Under the pieces are notes generated by a model. It was not told where the DNA came from. It was given only the letters and a program-made list of their open reading frames with translations, and searched no databases. Positions 13,201-25,700 of a stretch of DNA of 64,000 bases are shown piece by piece. Both the position numbers and the translations under genes were made by a program. The DNA comes from Anagrus nilaparvatae (lineage: Eukaryota; Arthropoda; Insecta; Hymenoptera; Mymaridae): assembly GCA_022575985.1 (NCBI GenBank), contig JAKSXM010000272.1, positions 24,052,501 through 24,116,500 of the forward strand, written 5' to 3'. Position 1 is the first letter of the stretch, and each line of letters begins with the position of its first letter.

Positions 13201-16200
13201 AGTATGATTTTGTGCAATTAATTGAAAGTTATACATAAACCCATTTTTACCCTCAGAGTCTAATTTCACTACCTAAGGGTCAACTCTTCAAGATTTCATA
13301 TTAGCTGCAAGAAGCCCATTTTTGCAACAATGCTAATGCTTTAGTTTAGTACATCAAAGAACTTAACCTAAAAAAATATTTAATTCGTCGCAAAAATAGA
13401 TAAACAAATTTTATCAAAAAAAAAATCGCTCAGTATTTTCAAATATATTCTAAACATACTATGATCAACAAAAAATTTTTAACGATAAAAAAGAAATTAT
13501 GTTTCGATAGCGTAAAACTTTAAAAACATATTACAGTCCTATTATGCACAGTCGATGAAGTTATCAGTACTTTCTAGTAAAAAAAAAAAATAATGATAGG
13601 GTATAACCAAGCTGTTTTTCTTTATTTTTCTTCCTGTAAACATTTTTCTAAACAGAAAATACACAAGATGCAACATTATAGATTAAAGTAACTTCCTTTT
13701 TAAACTTTTTTTTTGTTACAAAAACCTCGACAAAAACTAACTTTTAAAAAAATTGACTAAAACGTGCATTACTAAAACAGCTATTAAATATACTTTATTA
13801 TACGTTAAGTAAATTTACAGGACTAGTTAAGTCAGAGATAAGGAAGAAGAGCCATTATGAAAAATAAACCTAAATTTTACTCATATGAACATAAATCTTA
13901 AAAAAGCATGAAGGTCGAATAATTTAAAAATAAATTATAAAAATAATCGATACTACTGATTTATAAAACAAATGTTAATTTTAATGATGATACACATTTA
14001 AAATTTAAATATTGACCTTTAACTTTAAATTTCTTTAGGTTTCTAGGTCTCTATTTTTTTTTTTTACATTTTCTAGTTTATCAGGATATTTTTGAATTTT
14101 TGTTTTATTTAAATTACTAAAATATGCTAATTTCATTAAACTGAAAAATAAGAGTGTTGCTAATAATAGTAATTATTTTATGTTTAATTTAATAAAAGTA
14201 AATTTTGATTTTAAGATATTGTTTAAATAAGGTAAATAAAGTAATGGAGAATTTAAATTTATTACACTTTTTATCTGAAATATAGTTATTTTCTTAACAA
14301 GAATGTAAAAAGCATCAAGCGTTCCTTAATTTTTAAACTTACATTTTTTCTTCTCGCTTAGTAGCCACATTTTTCACCTGCATTAAGAAGCCAACATTTT
14401 TTTCTCGCAAATGAAATGACTTATCAATGCTATATAAATGGACGAGATTCAAGTAGTTTTGAAAACTTAAAATTATGCATAACGTGAAAAAAAAATTAAT
14501 TTTATGATACATAAAGGATGAATTTTAACTACAGAATCTTGATCATCTTGATTAACTATTTTAGTTGTCGGGCTACATAAATAACAAAGTACATTATGCA
14601 ACAAGCGCTTAAAATTTAGATTTTAATCCTGATTTTAATGCACAGGCGTAAGAGTGCGGCTTTTAAATGTCAATACAAGATCGAGTAGTTGCTGGAGTAA
14701 CAACAACAATTTTTCATCACTGATAAAAACCAAAACTTATAAAAAAAAGTTCTATAAGGCTTTTCGGCCTTAAAATATGGGGTTCTCGAGGACAATCACG
14801 ATCTAAACATGCTATTTTATTCTATCACGTGACTAGCCCTAAAAGTTTTATAAACTGTTGTGGCTGTTCGCTAGGAACCCGCAAGGTAGTGATGCCAACT
14901 GAAAATTAAATTAAACAGTCTAAGCGAGCGACCGCCAAAGTTTACCGGATGATTACAAAGTTTCCCTAAAAGTATGTTGACTAAAACGCCAAAAGATTAG
15001 CTAGCATTTAACCACTGTACAAGGCGCGTCTATTGGAAACTGGCATTAATCTTAAAGTTTTTCCACCTTAAAGGTTACTTATCAAAAACGTTAATTTTTA
15101 TCAATTTTTATCTGATGTGTACACGTAAAACAGTGACATTTTTATTCTGTAATATTAAAAAGTTTTGTTAAATTAATTTTGATGAAGTTTATTAAAAATA
15201 AACAACGATCTATATGGAACAAATAAACATGATAACTTTTTTTTCATTTTTTAATAAAACAATTTTTTCCATCTAAAAATTAACATCATATAACTTTCTT
15301 CAAGAAAAATTATTCTGTGTGACAAAGAGAGGCTCAGTCCTCAGACACACAGACAAAGATAATGAAAAAAGTTATCATGTTTATTTGTTCCATATAGATC
15401 GTTGTTTATTTTTAATAAACTTCATAAAAATTAATTTAATTAATTTGGAACGTAAAACAGTAATTATTACTATTTTTTTGTGAATATAAAAAGTTTTGTA
15501 TTTACAATCGTAACATACAACAATAAAAACGTTTTTCATTTTTGTTACAAAAATTTTAAAATATCTATTTTTGCCATCAGGACAAATCACTATGCATGTC
15601 GGTATGATTATAAATATATTTTGCTACATTATAATTCACATGACAGATGATTTTGACTCCACCCTGAGGAGAAAAGAACATTTTACGTGATTTCACATAG
15701 AAAGTTATTTATCTTATTTCAAATATCACGCTCATTTCAAATATAGCATATAATTTTTGTGGTATTTTCATTTTTTTGCATAAAAAAATTTAGTTTTGTG
15801 AATTTCGACAATGCAGTATTTTACATAATGCCACGTTTAGAGTTAAAAATGCTCTTTTGTTAAGGCATTCATTAGGAGTGTGTGGTTATCCGAATGTCGG
15901 GTCAGTTAACCGAAATTTCGGGCTTTTTGCATCGCGTTAGCTCCTGATTCAAAACTGTAATTGTAGACCTACTTCAATAAATTTTGAGCTTTACAAGAAA
16001 TCTGACAAAAGTGGCCGAAATTTGGGGTACCCGACTCGCGTTATTGGGTAACCGCACACTTTAGTATCCATTTTATACGAAAAACCTAAATTTTGTGACA
16101 TTAAAATAAAATCATACTTTTAATGAGCGAACGCCTAATCTGAAATAATTAGAACTAAAAATACTAAATTTTATATGGCTCGCGTTTGCATTTGTTAAAA

Positions 16201-19200
16201 TTAAAAGTTTTAAAACTTTTAGAGTACTATTATTAGCCAACAATTTCAAACTTTTCGGTAATATTTCATCAGTAAACATCCTTTCTGCAATTCCGTTCAC
16301 CTTGATAACAAAATTATATCTAAAATTTAAATTATGCATGTTTTTAGCACCATTTTCTACATCATTTTCAGCGTTCTTTTTATATACTATTAGAGATAAT
16401 AAAGTACATTTTAAACTGGTATTTTAAATAATAACTATACATGTTAAAGAAAATTTTGATGCATAAAAAAATTGTTTCTCAATCAATAAATTCAACCCTA
16501 AAAAGAATTCCAAAAGAAAAAAATCTACTTAACATAACTAGATAAGTAAAAAAATATCAATTCCGTAATAAACACATCTATCTATAAAAGTTAAATATTC
16601 ATCAAATTTCAAATAATTCAGTATATAACTTCCGGCTTATTAGACACGCTTTTTTGACTCTAAACACGCAAATATTCGATCAATCTTTTTTTTTGGTTAT
16701 AAAAAATAAAAATAATCCCTAAAAATATTTTGTTAAGATAGGTTATGTTACCTTAAGGTACATATCACGTGACAAATTAAAAAAGTAGCGAATACGTATA
16801 AAATTTGAACTTGATTTTAAGTTTATGTAACTTCCGTTATTATTATTATTTCATGCAAAAGAGATTATATTACCCTAGAAAGATAAATGAGGATATCTTA
16901 AAATGAAATTTTCAAATCTTGATTGAAGTGCTTACACTTACATATTCAATGTGTTCTATTTATCATTTTCTGGCTTCTTTTGTATTAATTTGTTAAATTG
17001 TAAATTATATGATATTTAATTTTTGATTTATGATGCTTTTTTTTGTTATTTAATCGATACATAAACGTTACATTAATTTGAAATTTAAATTTATTCAAAA
17101 ATACGTGACATAACCTCAAAGAAATTAGGTTTTGAGGTTAATAAATAAATTTTTTGTTATTAAATTTTTTCTTATTCAATTTATTGATTGATTTTTTGTT
17201 GTTGAAAAACTCGGTCAATTTATAGTTTATTAAAAGTTTGTAAAAAAAAGTTGACATTTTAATTTAACAAAAAATTAATATTTTAAAACTTAAAAATATT
17301 TTGATGTAAAAAATAATATGAGAAAATTGAAAAAAAAAAATATTTTTTCTCTTGCTTGAATACTTTTGACAAGATCGATTATCTATCGAATCGAATATAA
17401 AAAAATAGTAATTTTGTGAGTGTATTAGTTTTTTTTAGTCTAGGTAATCTAACTTTATTTCCTTCATTTCAATCATTCACACGAGATGAACATTTATTTT
17501 TCTTCTTATATAAACCCCTTTTTTGTACTAAACATAAAGGAAATGAATCTCAATTTTCAATTGTTGTATGAAGAATAGAATGAAAAAAACCTGTTGTTTA
17601 GTTTTCTATGTCTAACTTTTTGATTGATTTTTTAGTGGAAATTATGTTTTTAATAGGAAAAAAGGTTGTTAAAATTTTATGGTGAATTTAATTTGACATT
17701 TTTTTATGTAACTGAATTACCTAAATTATATATCGACTGTTTTTTTATGTTTTTATTTAGTTATAACAAATTAAATTATGACAATGCTTTTAAAAATTTC
17801 AATTTGTTTATATTTTCGTTTTTCGCGAATAAAATGAAGGTTCATGAAAAAATTAAATCCGACGTGTTATTTTATATTTTTATCAAATTAAGTAATTTTG
17901 TTTGCAATCTAAAAAAAAATATTATATGCCAAGCGTATTATCAAATACGAATTATCAGCATTGTTTTTTAAGAATATTATGAAAATGTTAGAATATTTTA
18001 AAACGTCAGTTAAATTTCTGTTTATATTCGAAAAACTGCTTAAGGCAATCAGAACTTGATTTTAATATTTCAAAAACATTATAGCCAAGAGGCTCATTAT
18101 CTTAAAACTTTTTTTAGTTAGCAGAGAAATATTTTATGCTGGCAGTTCCACATTTTTTAAATAATATTTTTTTTTGCCCAAAATGGTCCATTTATCCAAA
18201 ATGGGCTACTTTAGGTCATTTTTGCAGTTTTTTTGACATTTTCATTTGTTATTTATGTTTACTTAGGTTACCAGATGCGAAAATGAAAATAACCTAAAGT
18301 TGCCAATTATGGGCCATTTTCGGTAAAAACGATAATATCATATTCGTGCTCGGCTGCCAAAATATATTAATATGCTCGTTGGAAAAATTAATATATCTAA
18401 CAGCAATCATTATTCATTTTGCAAAAATTTCAAAATATTGAAAAATTGAGTAAATACTGAAATTTTTTTGAAAATCATCGAATCTGACATTAAAATACAA
18501 ACACACTGCTTATTATTAAGTAAAAGACCTGCATTTGCCCTCATTAAACAAAGTGTAATTTCATAAGTATTAATTTATTTCAAGATAAAAGATCAAAAAG
18601 CAAGATTTTTTCAAGAAATTCAAGTCCACATTGAAAAAATCTTTACAATAAAAATAACAATTACTCCAAAAAAAAAAAAATGTACGATCGCATGAAAAAC
18701 TTTATATTGATAAATTTATTACTTAGACTATAATTATCAAGTACAAAACAAAAAGCTGTTGTAAATTGATCGCGTTTTGTTTTAAATGTTTAGATTATTA
18801 TTTTTAAAAAATGAGGTAACTGTGGCGATGATGATCATTATTTTAGATTAAAAAAAAATACTTTATTGTGCACAAAAAAAAAACTTTTCAAAGTATTTAA
18901 AAAATAAGAAAATAATAAGAAAAAAGAACAGTAGTTGAATGCAACTTATAGCTAAAAAAAAAAGACATTTGAAAAGCAAGTAATCTCATTTGCAAAATAA
19001 AAGTATAAATATAAGTCACGGTCTACTTTTCAATTATAAGGCGATAGTTTACATACAAAAAGTCCTACTCGACTATTTTTTTTATTTATTTAAACTAAGG
19101 TGTATACATTACGCTCTTAAACCGGAAACTATCTATTGCCCGTTATAACTAAGGCGATTTGATCTAGAATTCTTGTTTGGGGAGATGCAAAAAAAAAGTA

Positions 19201-22200
19201 CAGTGTAACAAAGAGAAAAATATAGGGAAAGGTGTACTTACTTACTTTTATTTTACCGGTGTTTGCGTGTTGATTTTTTATTATGTATGCATCTTGAATA
19301 GATTTTACGCACGCAGATTTTTGTTCATTGATAACGTATATGTGAGTAATACACTTGTGTGTGTATTAAACTTGGTATTAAAAAGCTATGTTTCATTTGG
19401 TAATTTACTGTATTTAATGCTTATTAAAAAGGTATTTAAAATTTTTATTGTTGCTTTTCATTTTTTAGCTTCTTTACTTATTAATTGTGAAAAGTAGTAA
19501 AAATTAAAAGTTTTATGACGATTCCTTAGTTAGCGAATTCGTTGCGGTTAGAAAATACTGTGTATCTGAGTGTAGCTAATTCTCTAAACTTATTCAAGTG
19601 CAGTAAGTTTAACATGCGTTATTCTCTGACTGAGCACAAATTTAATATTTCTGATTATATCTACATTTATGAAATGAAAAGTTTTAATTAGTCAACTTAA
19701 AGTTTGATGCTCACGTGGTTTGTAAATATTTATAAAAATAATGCATAATTGGACTTTTTACGCCCATAAAATTTTAAAATACACGATTTTGACGACAAAA
19801 TGTTGTAAATCGCAATACAGATAGGCATAAAACGCGCATAAGACAATTTTTGGCTACTGCGCAACGTGAATTAAACAAAATTGTCTTCTGCGCATTACGT
19901 CACTGTTTGCTGACGGGTATTTGTAGAGCTAGCCTCAATATTGGTAACTGCAGTCACTACAAGCAAATTTAAAAAAATCAGCAAATTGGCCAATACCCAA
20001 GAAGAAATAGAGTTTCAGAAAGTTCCGAGCATGAAGCGGTCCGGACTCGAACATTTTCGGCCAGCATCTGGTCCGAGTTCTGCCCGTAACTTTCTGAAAC
20101 TTTGTTTCCGCTCGGGTATGCAGTGTATGTATATGTACGCACACGATTCGCAGTACATTTTTAGGTAGGTTCTACAATAACTGCAAATCGTCAAATATGC
20201 GGTGCATTAAATATGTCGATAATATGTAAGCAAACTATGCGCAGTACATTTTTAAATGCGTAAACTCGTTTCTGCGCATCCATTTGCCTACATATTTGTG
20301 TTTGTGGCTATTGTAGAAGCTACCTAATATCTTATCTTGTCTGACTCCTAACTTTTGTATATTCAACTTTATTCTCAACTTTATTTGCTTATTTTATAAA
20401 AAATAGAAAACTAATGCTTATGTTTTTATAGCCTTAACGCAATGTATATATGTTGCCGTTAAAGTCCGCTCTCCCGATAATGTTAACATTAACCAGTTAA
20501 AGTTAACTTTAGCGAAGCGTTTTGGTTAAAGTCCACGAAAACGATTAAAATGAATAAAAATGTAACATTAGCGGCTTCATATTCGTTAAAGTTAACTTTA
20601 ACCAAACCCTGTTAGTTAAAGTCCATGTAGAGAATAAAACACAAAAAACTTACTATAGTAAATGCTTCGACCTTGAGCTATAGCTTCAAATAAAAAATAC
20701 TGAACAGATATATTGGATATATTTTTTTAAATAATTTTTATTTGAATATTAAATATCACGCAAATCTCAATGTTTTTTTAAAATTAAATTGTTTTATTTT
20801 ATTATAACAATTCAAATTTATTATTGAATTTTTAACTTTCATTAAATTTTTTTTTCAAAAAAAAAAAAAAATCAAAAATAAATATTTTTATTATATTTTT
20901 TAATTAAAATTTTTATTTGTTTATTATATCCAATTTTAATATTATTTATTGAAACATGGTAAACTTTGATGGCATTTAGAATTGCACAGAAAACCTTTTG
21001 ATTTGCATTTACATTTATTATACTTTCCTTATTTCTTTGAAAGTAATAAAATTTTTTTTTCACTTAGTTTATAAAATATGTAAAACTAGTTTAAAAAAAA
21101 ATTCTAAAAAAAAACACACATTATTATTATTACTATTACGCAATACATTCCTAAAATTTGTTTCATGTAATAAAAAAAAAATGGGTCAACTCCCAAAATT
21201 TGAAATTTGATTTAATTTTTAATAGTATGTACTGTTGTACTAAGGGCAAGGGGGGCCGAAGGCCCCATGCGCCAATTTTTATGTTTTTTATAACCATCCT
21301 CGTTATAAGGCACCCCTAGGGTTAGGTTAGGTTAGGTTAGCCGGGGGGGGGGGGGCGCAAGGATGCACTTAATTACGTTTTAAACCCATAAAAAATTTAA
21401 AGTTGGTATTGAATCTAACCATGTATTATACGTATTTTATTTAAAAAAATAAATCTGTTCAGCATTTTTTATTTGAAGGTATAATTTATAGCAGCAGCAT
21501 TTACTATAGTAAAATTTTTTGTTTTATTCCCTTCATGGACTTTAACTAACACGGCTTGGTTAAAGTTAACTTTAACGAACATGAAGCCGCTAATGTTACA
21601 TTTTTATTCATTTTAATCGTTTTCGTGGGCTTTAACCAAAACGCTTCGCTAAAGTTAACTTTAACTGGTTAATGTTAACATTATCGGGAGAGCGGACTCT
21701 AACGGTAACATATATATTCATATATATTCAGAAAACCTTTAATGCTTAACAATTCTACATTTGTATTATTACTTTAATTAATAGTACTAAGAATTTACTT
21801 ATCTATTATTATAATTGTTCGTTTAATGTTACATACTGTAATTTGTGGTAATAAAATTATAACTGCAGCTGCAGCATATTAAGAAATTCAAAATGTCTGA
21901 TAAAACATAGTAGCAGTACTTTTGATAAATATTGTTTATTTTAGAAAAATTAAACCTCTAAAACGTAATTTAACAGTTAGGTCAAATAAAATTTAGTAAA
22001 GCAAAAGTAATTTATATTAGTTAAAATAAAATTTAATAGTTTCCTGCTCAGTTAAACTAACGTCATGTGGTGAAACAAATTGACTAAAATTATCAAGAAA
22101 AGTAAGACATCGATGCACTTATTACGGTCAGCTAATGGTGTTTTGGCTGAATCATTGTTAATTAGACTACTTTAACTAGTTTACTTACACAGGGCCATTA

Positions 22201-22721
22201 ATGTTTCAATTCAATATATAATTAAACTATATAGCTTTCAAACTTTAATAAAGCCTTGAATAAAATTAAAACGTTTCGAAAAAAAATGAAAGAAATTATA
22301 AATTCTGAAAAAAATAATAAAAAGATAGTGAAAAAAAATTATATATGAAGGTTATCTTTTAATTAAAATAAAGCATTCTTGTTTTAATAGCTAATGTGCA
22401 TTCGTTAAAATAACTTTGGCACTTACGCATTCCAGTGTATATATGAAAAAATATTAAAATTTTCCACGCTTATTTATAAGTTAAAATTCTTTTTAAATAT
22501 AAAAATAATTTTTTTTATTATTCTTTTTTTGTTACAGTAATTCAATGGCCAGAGGGTAGGTTCATCCATGACGTGTCCGAGGAGGCACTTTATTCCCTTA
22601 TGCTCAAAAATTCTGAAATAACGGGGAATCTTCTGAAGGTGAACCAAGGCAGGCAGCTCGAGGGTACATTTCCCTCTAAATTTTTTTTATTTTATTTTTT
22701 TAATACTTTTTTCTACTTTTC

Positions 22722-22753
<32 letters not shown>

Positions 22754-25700
22754 CAAAGAATGTATATTTGTATATCTATGTATATATATTTGCATACGTA
22801 TATACGTTATGCGAATATCTTTACGGGGTTAAAACATTTTTATTTTATCTTTAAATTTTAATTTTTTTTTTACTTTTTTTAACGATAAATGACAGGTCGA
22901 AAATACGACGAAAATATTACTATATATATATATACGGATAAATATACGTTAAAAGAAAATTCTTGAAAAATTAGAATTAAAGAATTTTTTTAAATATGCT
23001 GCCACACCATGACCAAGCTAAACAAATGTTCTTTTTTACTTTTTTTGTTTTTTTTATTTATTTTTTTTGTTTTATGATCTAATTTTTCCTCTTTTTTTTT
23101 TTAATTTAATTTTTTATTAATAATTATTTAAAGTGTTAAGATGAGAGGAGTTTTAGCTGTAAACAAAATTTTAGAAAGTAGTGAAATCGGTTGAAATTAT
23201 TTTCAATTTTTTACGTTTTTGGTTTCTAAAAACGATTTAGAAAATTTTATACCAATTTTTACTTGGTCAGTTTTTGGTTTTTGTTGATTTTGTTGCCCAC
23301 ATTTAAAATCGAAAAAGTTTTTTATATCCTTTTTTTTGTCGATCGTGGACAAAAAACATTCATAACTAAGCTGAACATCCGAAATTTGTTTCATCTCTTA
23401 GTCAACTTCCAAAATCGTTTTCAGCAATCCAAACTACGAAAAAATTCCATCAAGTTTCAGCTACTTCGAAAATTTTTAAAATTTTGTGTACAAATAAAAT
23501 CTCTGAAATCTTAATATTTCGTTTGACATAATAAGCTTATTTTACGTGAAGTTTATTTTATAATTTTATTAATTTAGCCAAAAAAAAAAAAAAAAATTAT
23601 TTAAAAAAAATACACATATTACAGTTATGTTAATGGGAGAGAATAGAGGAAATGCCAATTTAATTCCAAGCTTATAAATAAAAATAACTCTTTCTTAGAG
23701 TGTATTCATATTGATGAAATCAACATTTTAAGGTGGGTTAAACATATTTTTTTATTTATTTTTTGTACAAAAGAAATACGTTTAATGATTAAAAAAAAAT
23801 TATTGCAACAAAAAAATATTGGGAATTAATTTTTTGTGTAATTTGTTTCACTTATCTTTTGTTTTGTTTAGTTTTATATGTGTTTTTGGTTTAAAAAAAA
23901 TTAGATACAAAAGTTTTTTTTCTGTTAATTAATACTGGGTCCTTAATTGTTTAGAGTTAAATTTGCATCAAAAATAAGTACTGTTTTTATTAAAATTTAA
24001 CTTGGGGTTTTTATTATATTTTTATTAATTAATACAAATCTCCTAAGAAGGGAAAGTTCTTATTCATAATTTTTTTTAAAAATTTCATAATTTCAAGCAG
24101 ACGAAACAATTTTTATTTTAATTAAATAAAAATAAGAAAAAAATTCCATTTTTTCTCATAATTAAGAGTCAACATAATTAACTAATTTTACAACAAAAAC
24201 AAAAAAAAGTTAAAGAAAGTAAGACAAAGAAAAGAAAAAACCCTTTTTTTTAAAAGTATAATTTAAAAAAAAAAAGCTCTTTTGTGAATAAAAAAAAGTA
24301 GTATAAGTAAGAAGGTATATAAAGTGCCTAAAAAAAAAGTAGATGAAAGAATATAAGTTTGTAAAAAGTAGTACAACAAAACAACGATGTGTTAAGAACT
24401 TATATGAAAGACTTTATATGGATTATTTATAAAAAAGTTGTAAAAAAAGTTATTTCGTTAAAAAACTAAAAGAAATTATAATATTTTAATCTTTTAAAAT
24501 GAAAGTTGATAAATTAATGAAAATCCCATATGTACCATGTTGTATATTGTGTTGTTAATTCTCACATCATCGTTCTATACACTTTTGTTTTTATGTTCAA
24601 GAGAATTCCCTAGACTTATATTCTTTCATTCTTCATTGTCAGACAAAAATAAAAACTCAATTACAAAAAAATACTATAAAGTTTAAATTTTTACTTATAA
24701 GGTTAGGACACTAGTTTTGGGTAGCTTTGAGTAGGTGTCCAAAATTCGTGGCCTATCCTTGTTATATGATAATTTTTATTTTTTGTATTTTAGATGAAAA
24801 GATTTTAAGAACGAATTGTTTTTATATAGATTTTTGATAGACATTAAAAAAATATTACTCTTCAAAAGCATTAAGTCATTCTGTTGTAATAAAATTGTAA
24901 TAAAAGAAAATAATGGTTAAGATTTTTTTAAACAAAAATGCAATCAAATGAACTTGCATTAGTCGAGTTTTTATTTATAAAATGCCAAAAAAATAGTGTT
25001 TTTTCTTACTTCTTTTTCCTGAATTTAAGTAGTAAATGGAAAAGTTTGGCAAGACAATCCTGTTGGACCTTTCCATTAAACGAGCATCTTTTTTTAGAAA
25101 AAAAATAATAGTTTTATCGTTCATACTAGATTATCTTTAACGAGCTGGAAAAGAGAATTTAAAAAAAAGATACTTACTTTGTTCATTCGGTTAGATTAAA
25201 TGTTTTTAGAACTTACAAGCATGATATTGCTAAATCGTTTCTTCCTTTTTTTTGGACTTAAATTTTTAATATGTAATGTTTTTTAATAATAAAAAATAAT
25301 GTTTAGGAAAACCTTTTAGCTGCAAAAAAAAATTTTATGAAAAAAATCACTTAGGATTAAAGTGTACTTGTGAATTAAAAAAATAATGGAATTTTATAGA
25401 TACTTGAAATTATGATATTTTTAATTAAAAATTATGACTTTTTTTGAGTTTTGAGGTTATGTTTAAACTTGTGAGGTGTAGAAATAGGAAAATTTTAACT
25501 AATGTATTTAATATCGAGTCGCATTTATTGAACATAATTACCTCTATGCATTATACCCTGCTAAATATTTAAGGAATTACTTTAAAATTCAACATGGCGG
25601 GAAAATGGGGTCCTTTTAATAAAGGTTTTGGATTTTTCGGTTAAATTGTAAAATCTTTTTTACTGTTTATATATATATATATACTCTAATTTAATGTAAA

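Larger units (their letters stand above)
10217..22537 (+). other. Rbfox intron with repeats
   Basis: This 12.3-kb intron has no recognisable gene. It holds the inverted repeats at 15182-15425 and 18178-18322, one TA-flanked MITE (15873-16063), a palindromic region (19816-20327) and the 1.27-kb foldback element (20444-21716). ORFs of about 100 codons (for example 17666-17971 and 19177-19497) are hydrophobic and low in complexity, about what chance would give here. At 14640-15050 a moderately GC-richer stretch has no coding frame that I can support. Confidence 0.7.

Noticed and set aside
17666..19497. ORFs of 101 and 106 codons on the + strand
   Set aside because: Composition is hydrophobic and low-complexity. 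Runs of this length are expected about once by chance in a window this size, and neither fits the Rbfox exon phases.
19935..20168. Overlapping ORFs on both strands
   Set aside because: They mirror each other because they lie across palindromic repeats. There is no protein family match.
21321..21340. Telomere or chromosome end
   Set aside because: Only four TTAGG-type units, inside a foldback element, with genes continuing on the far side.
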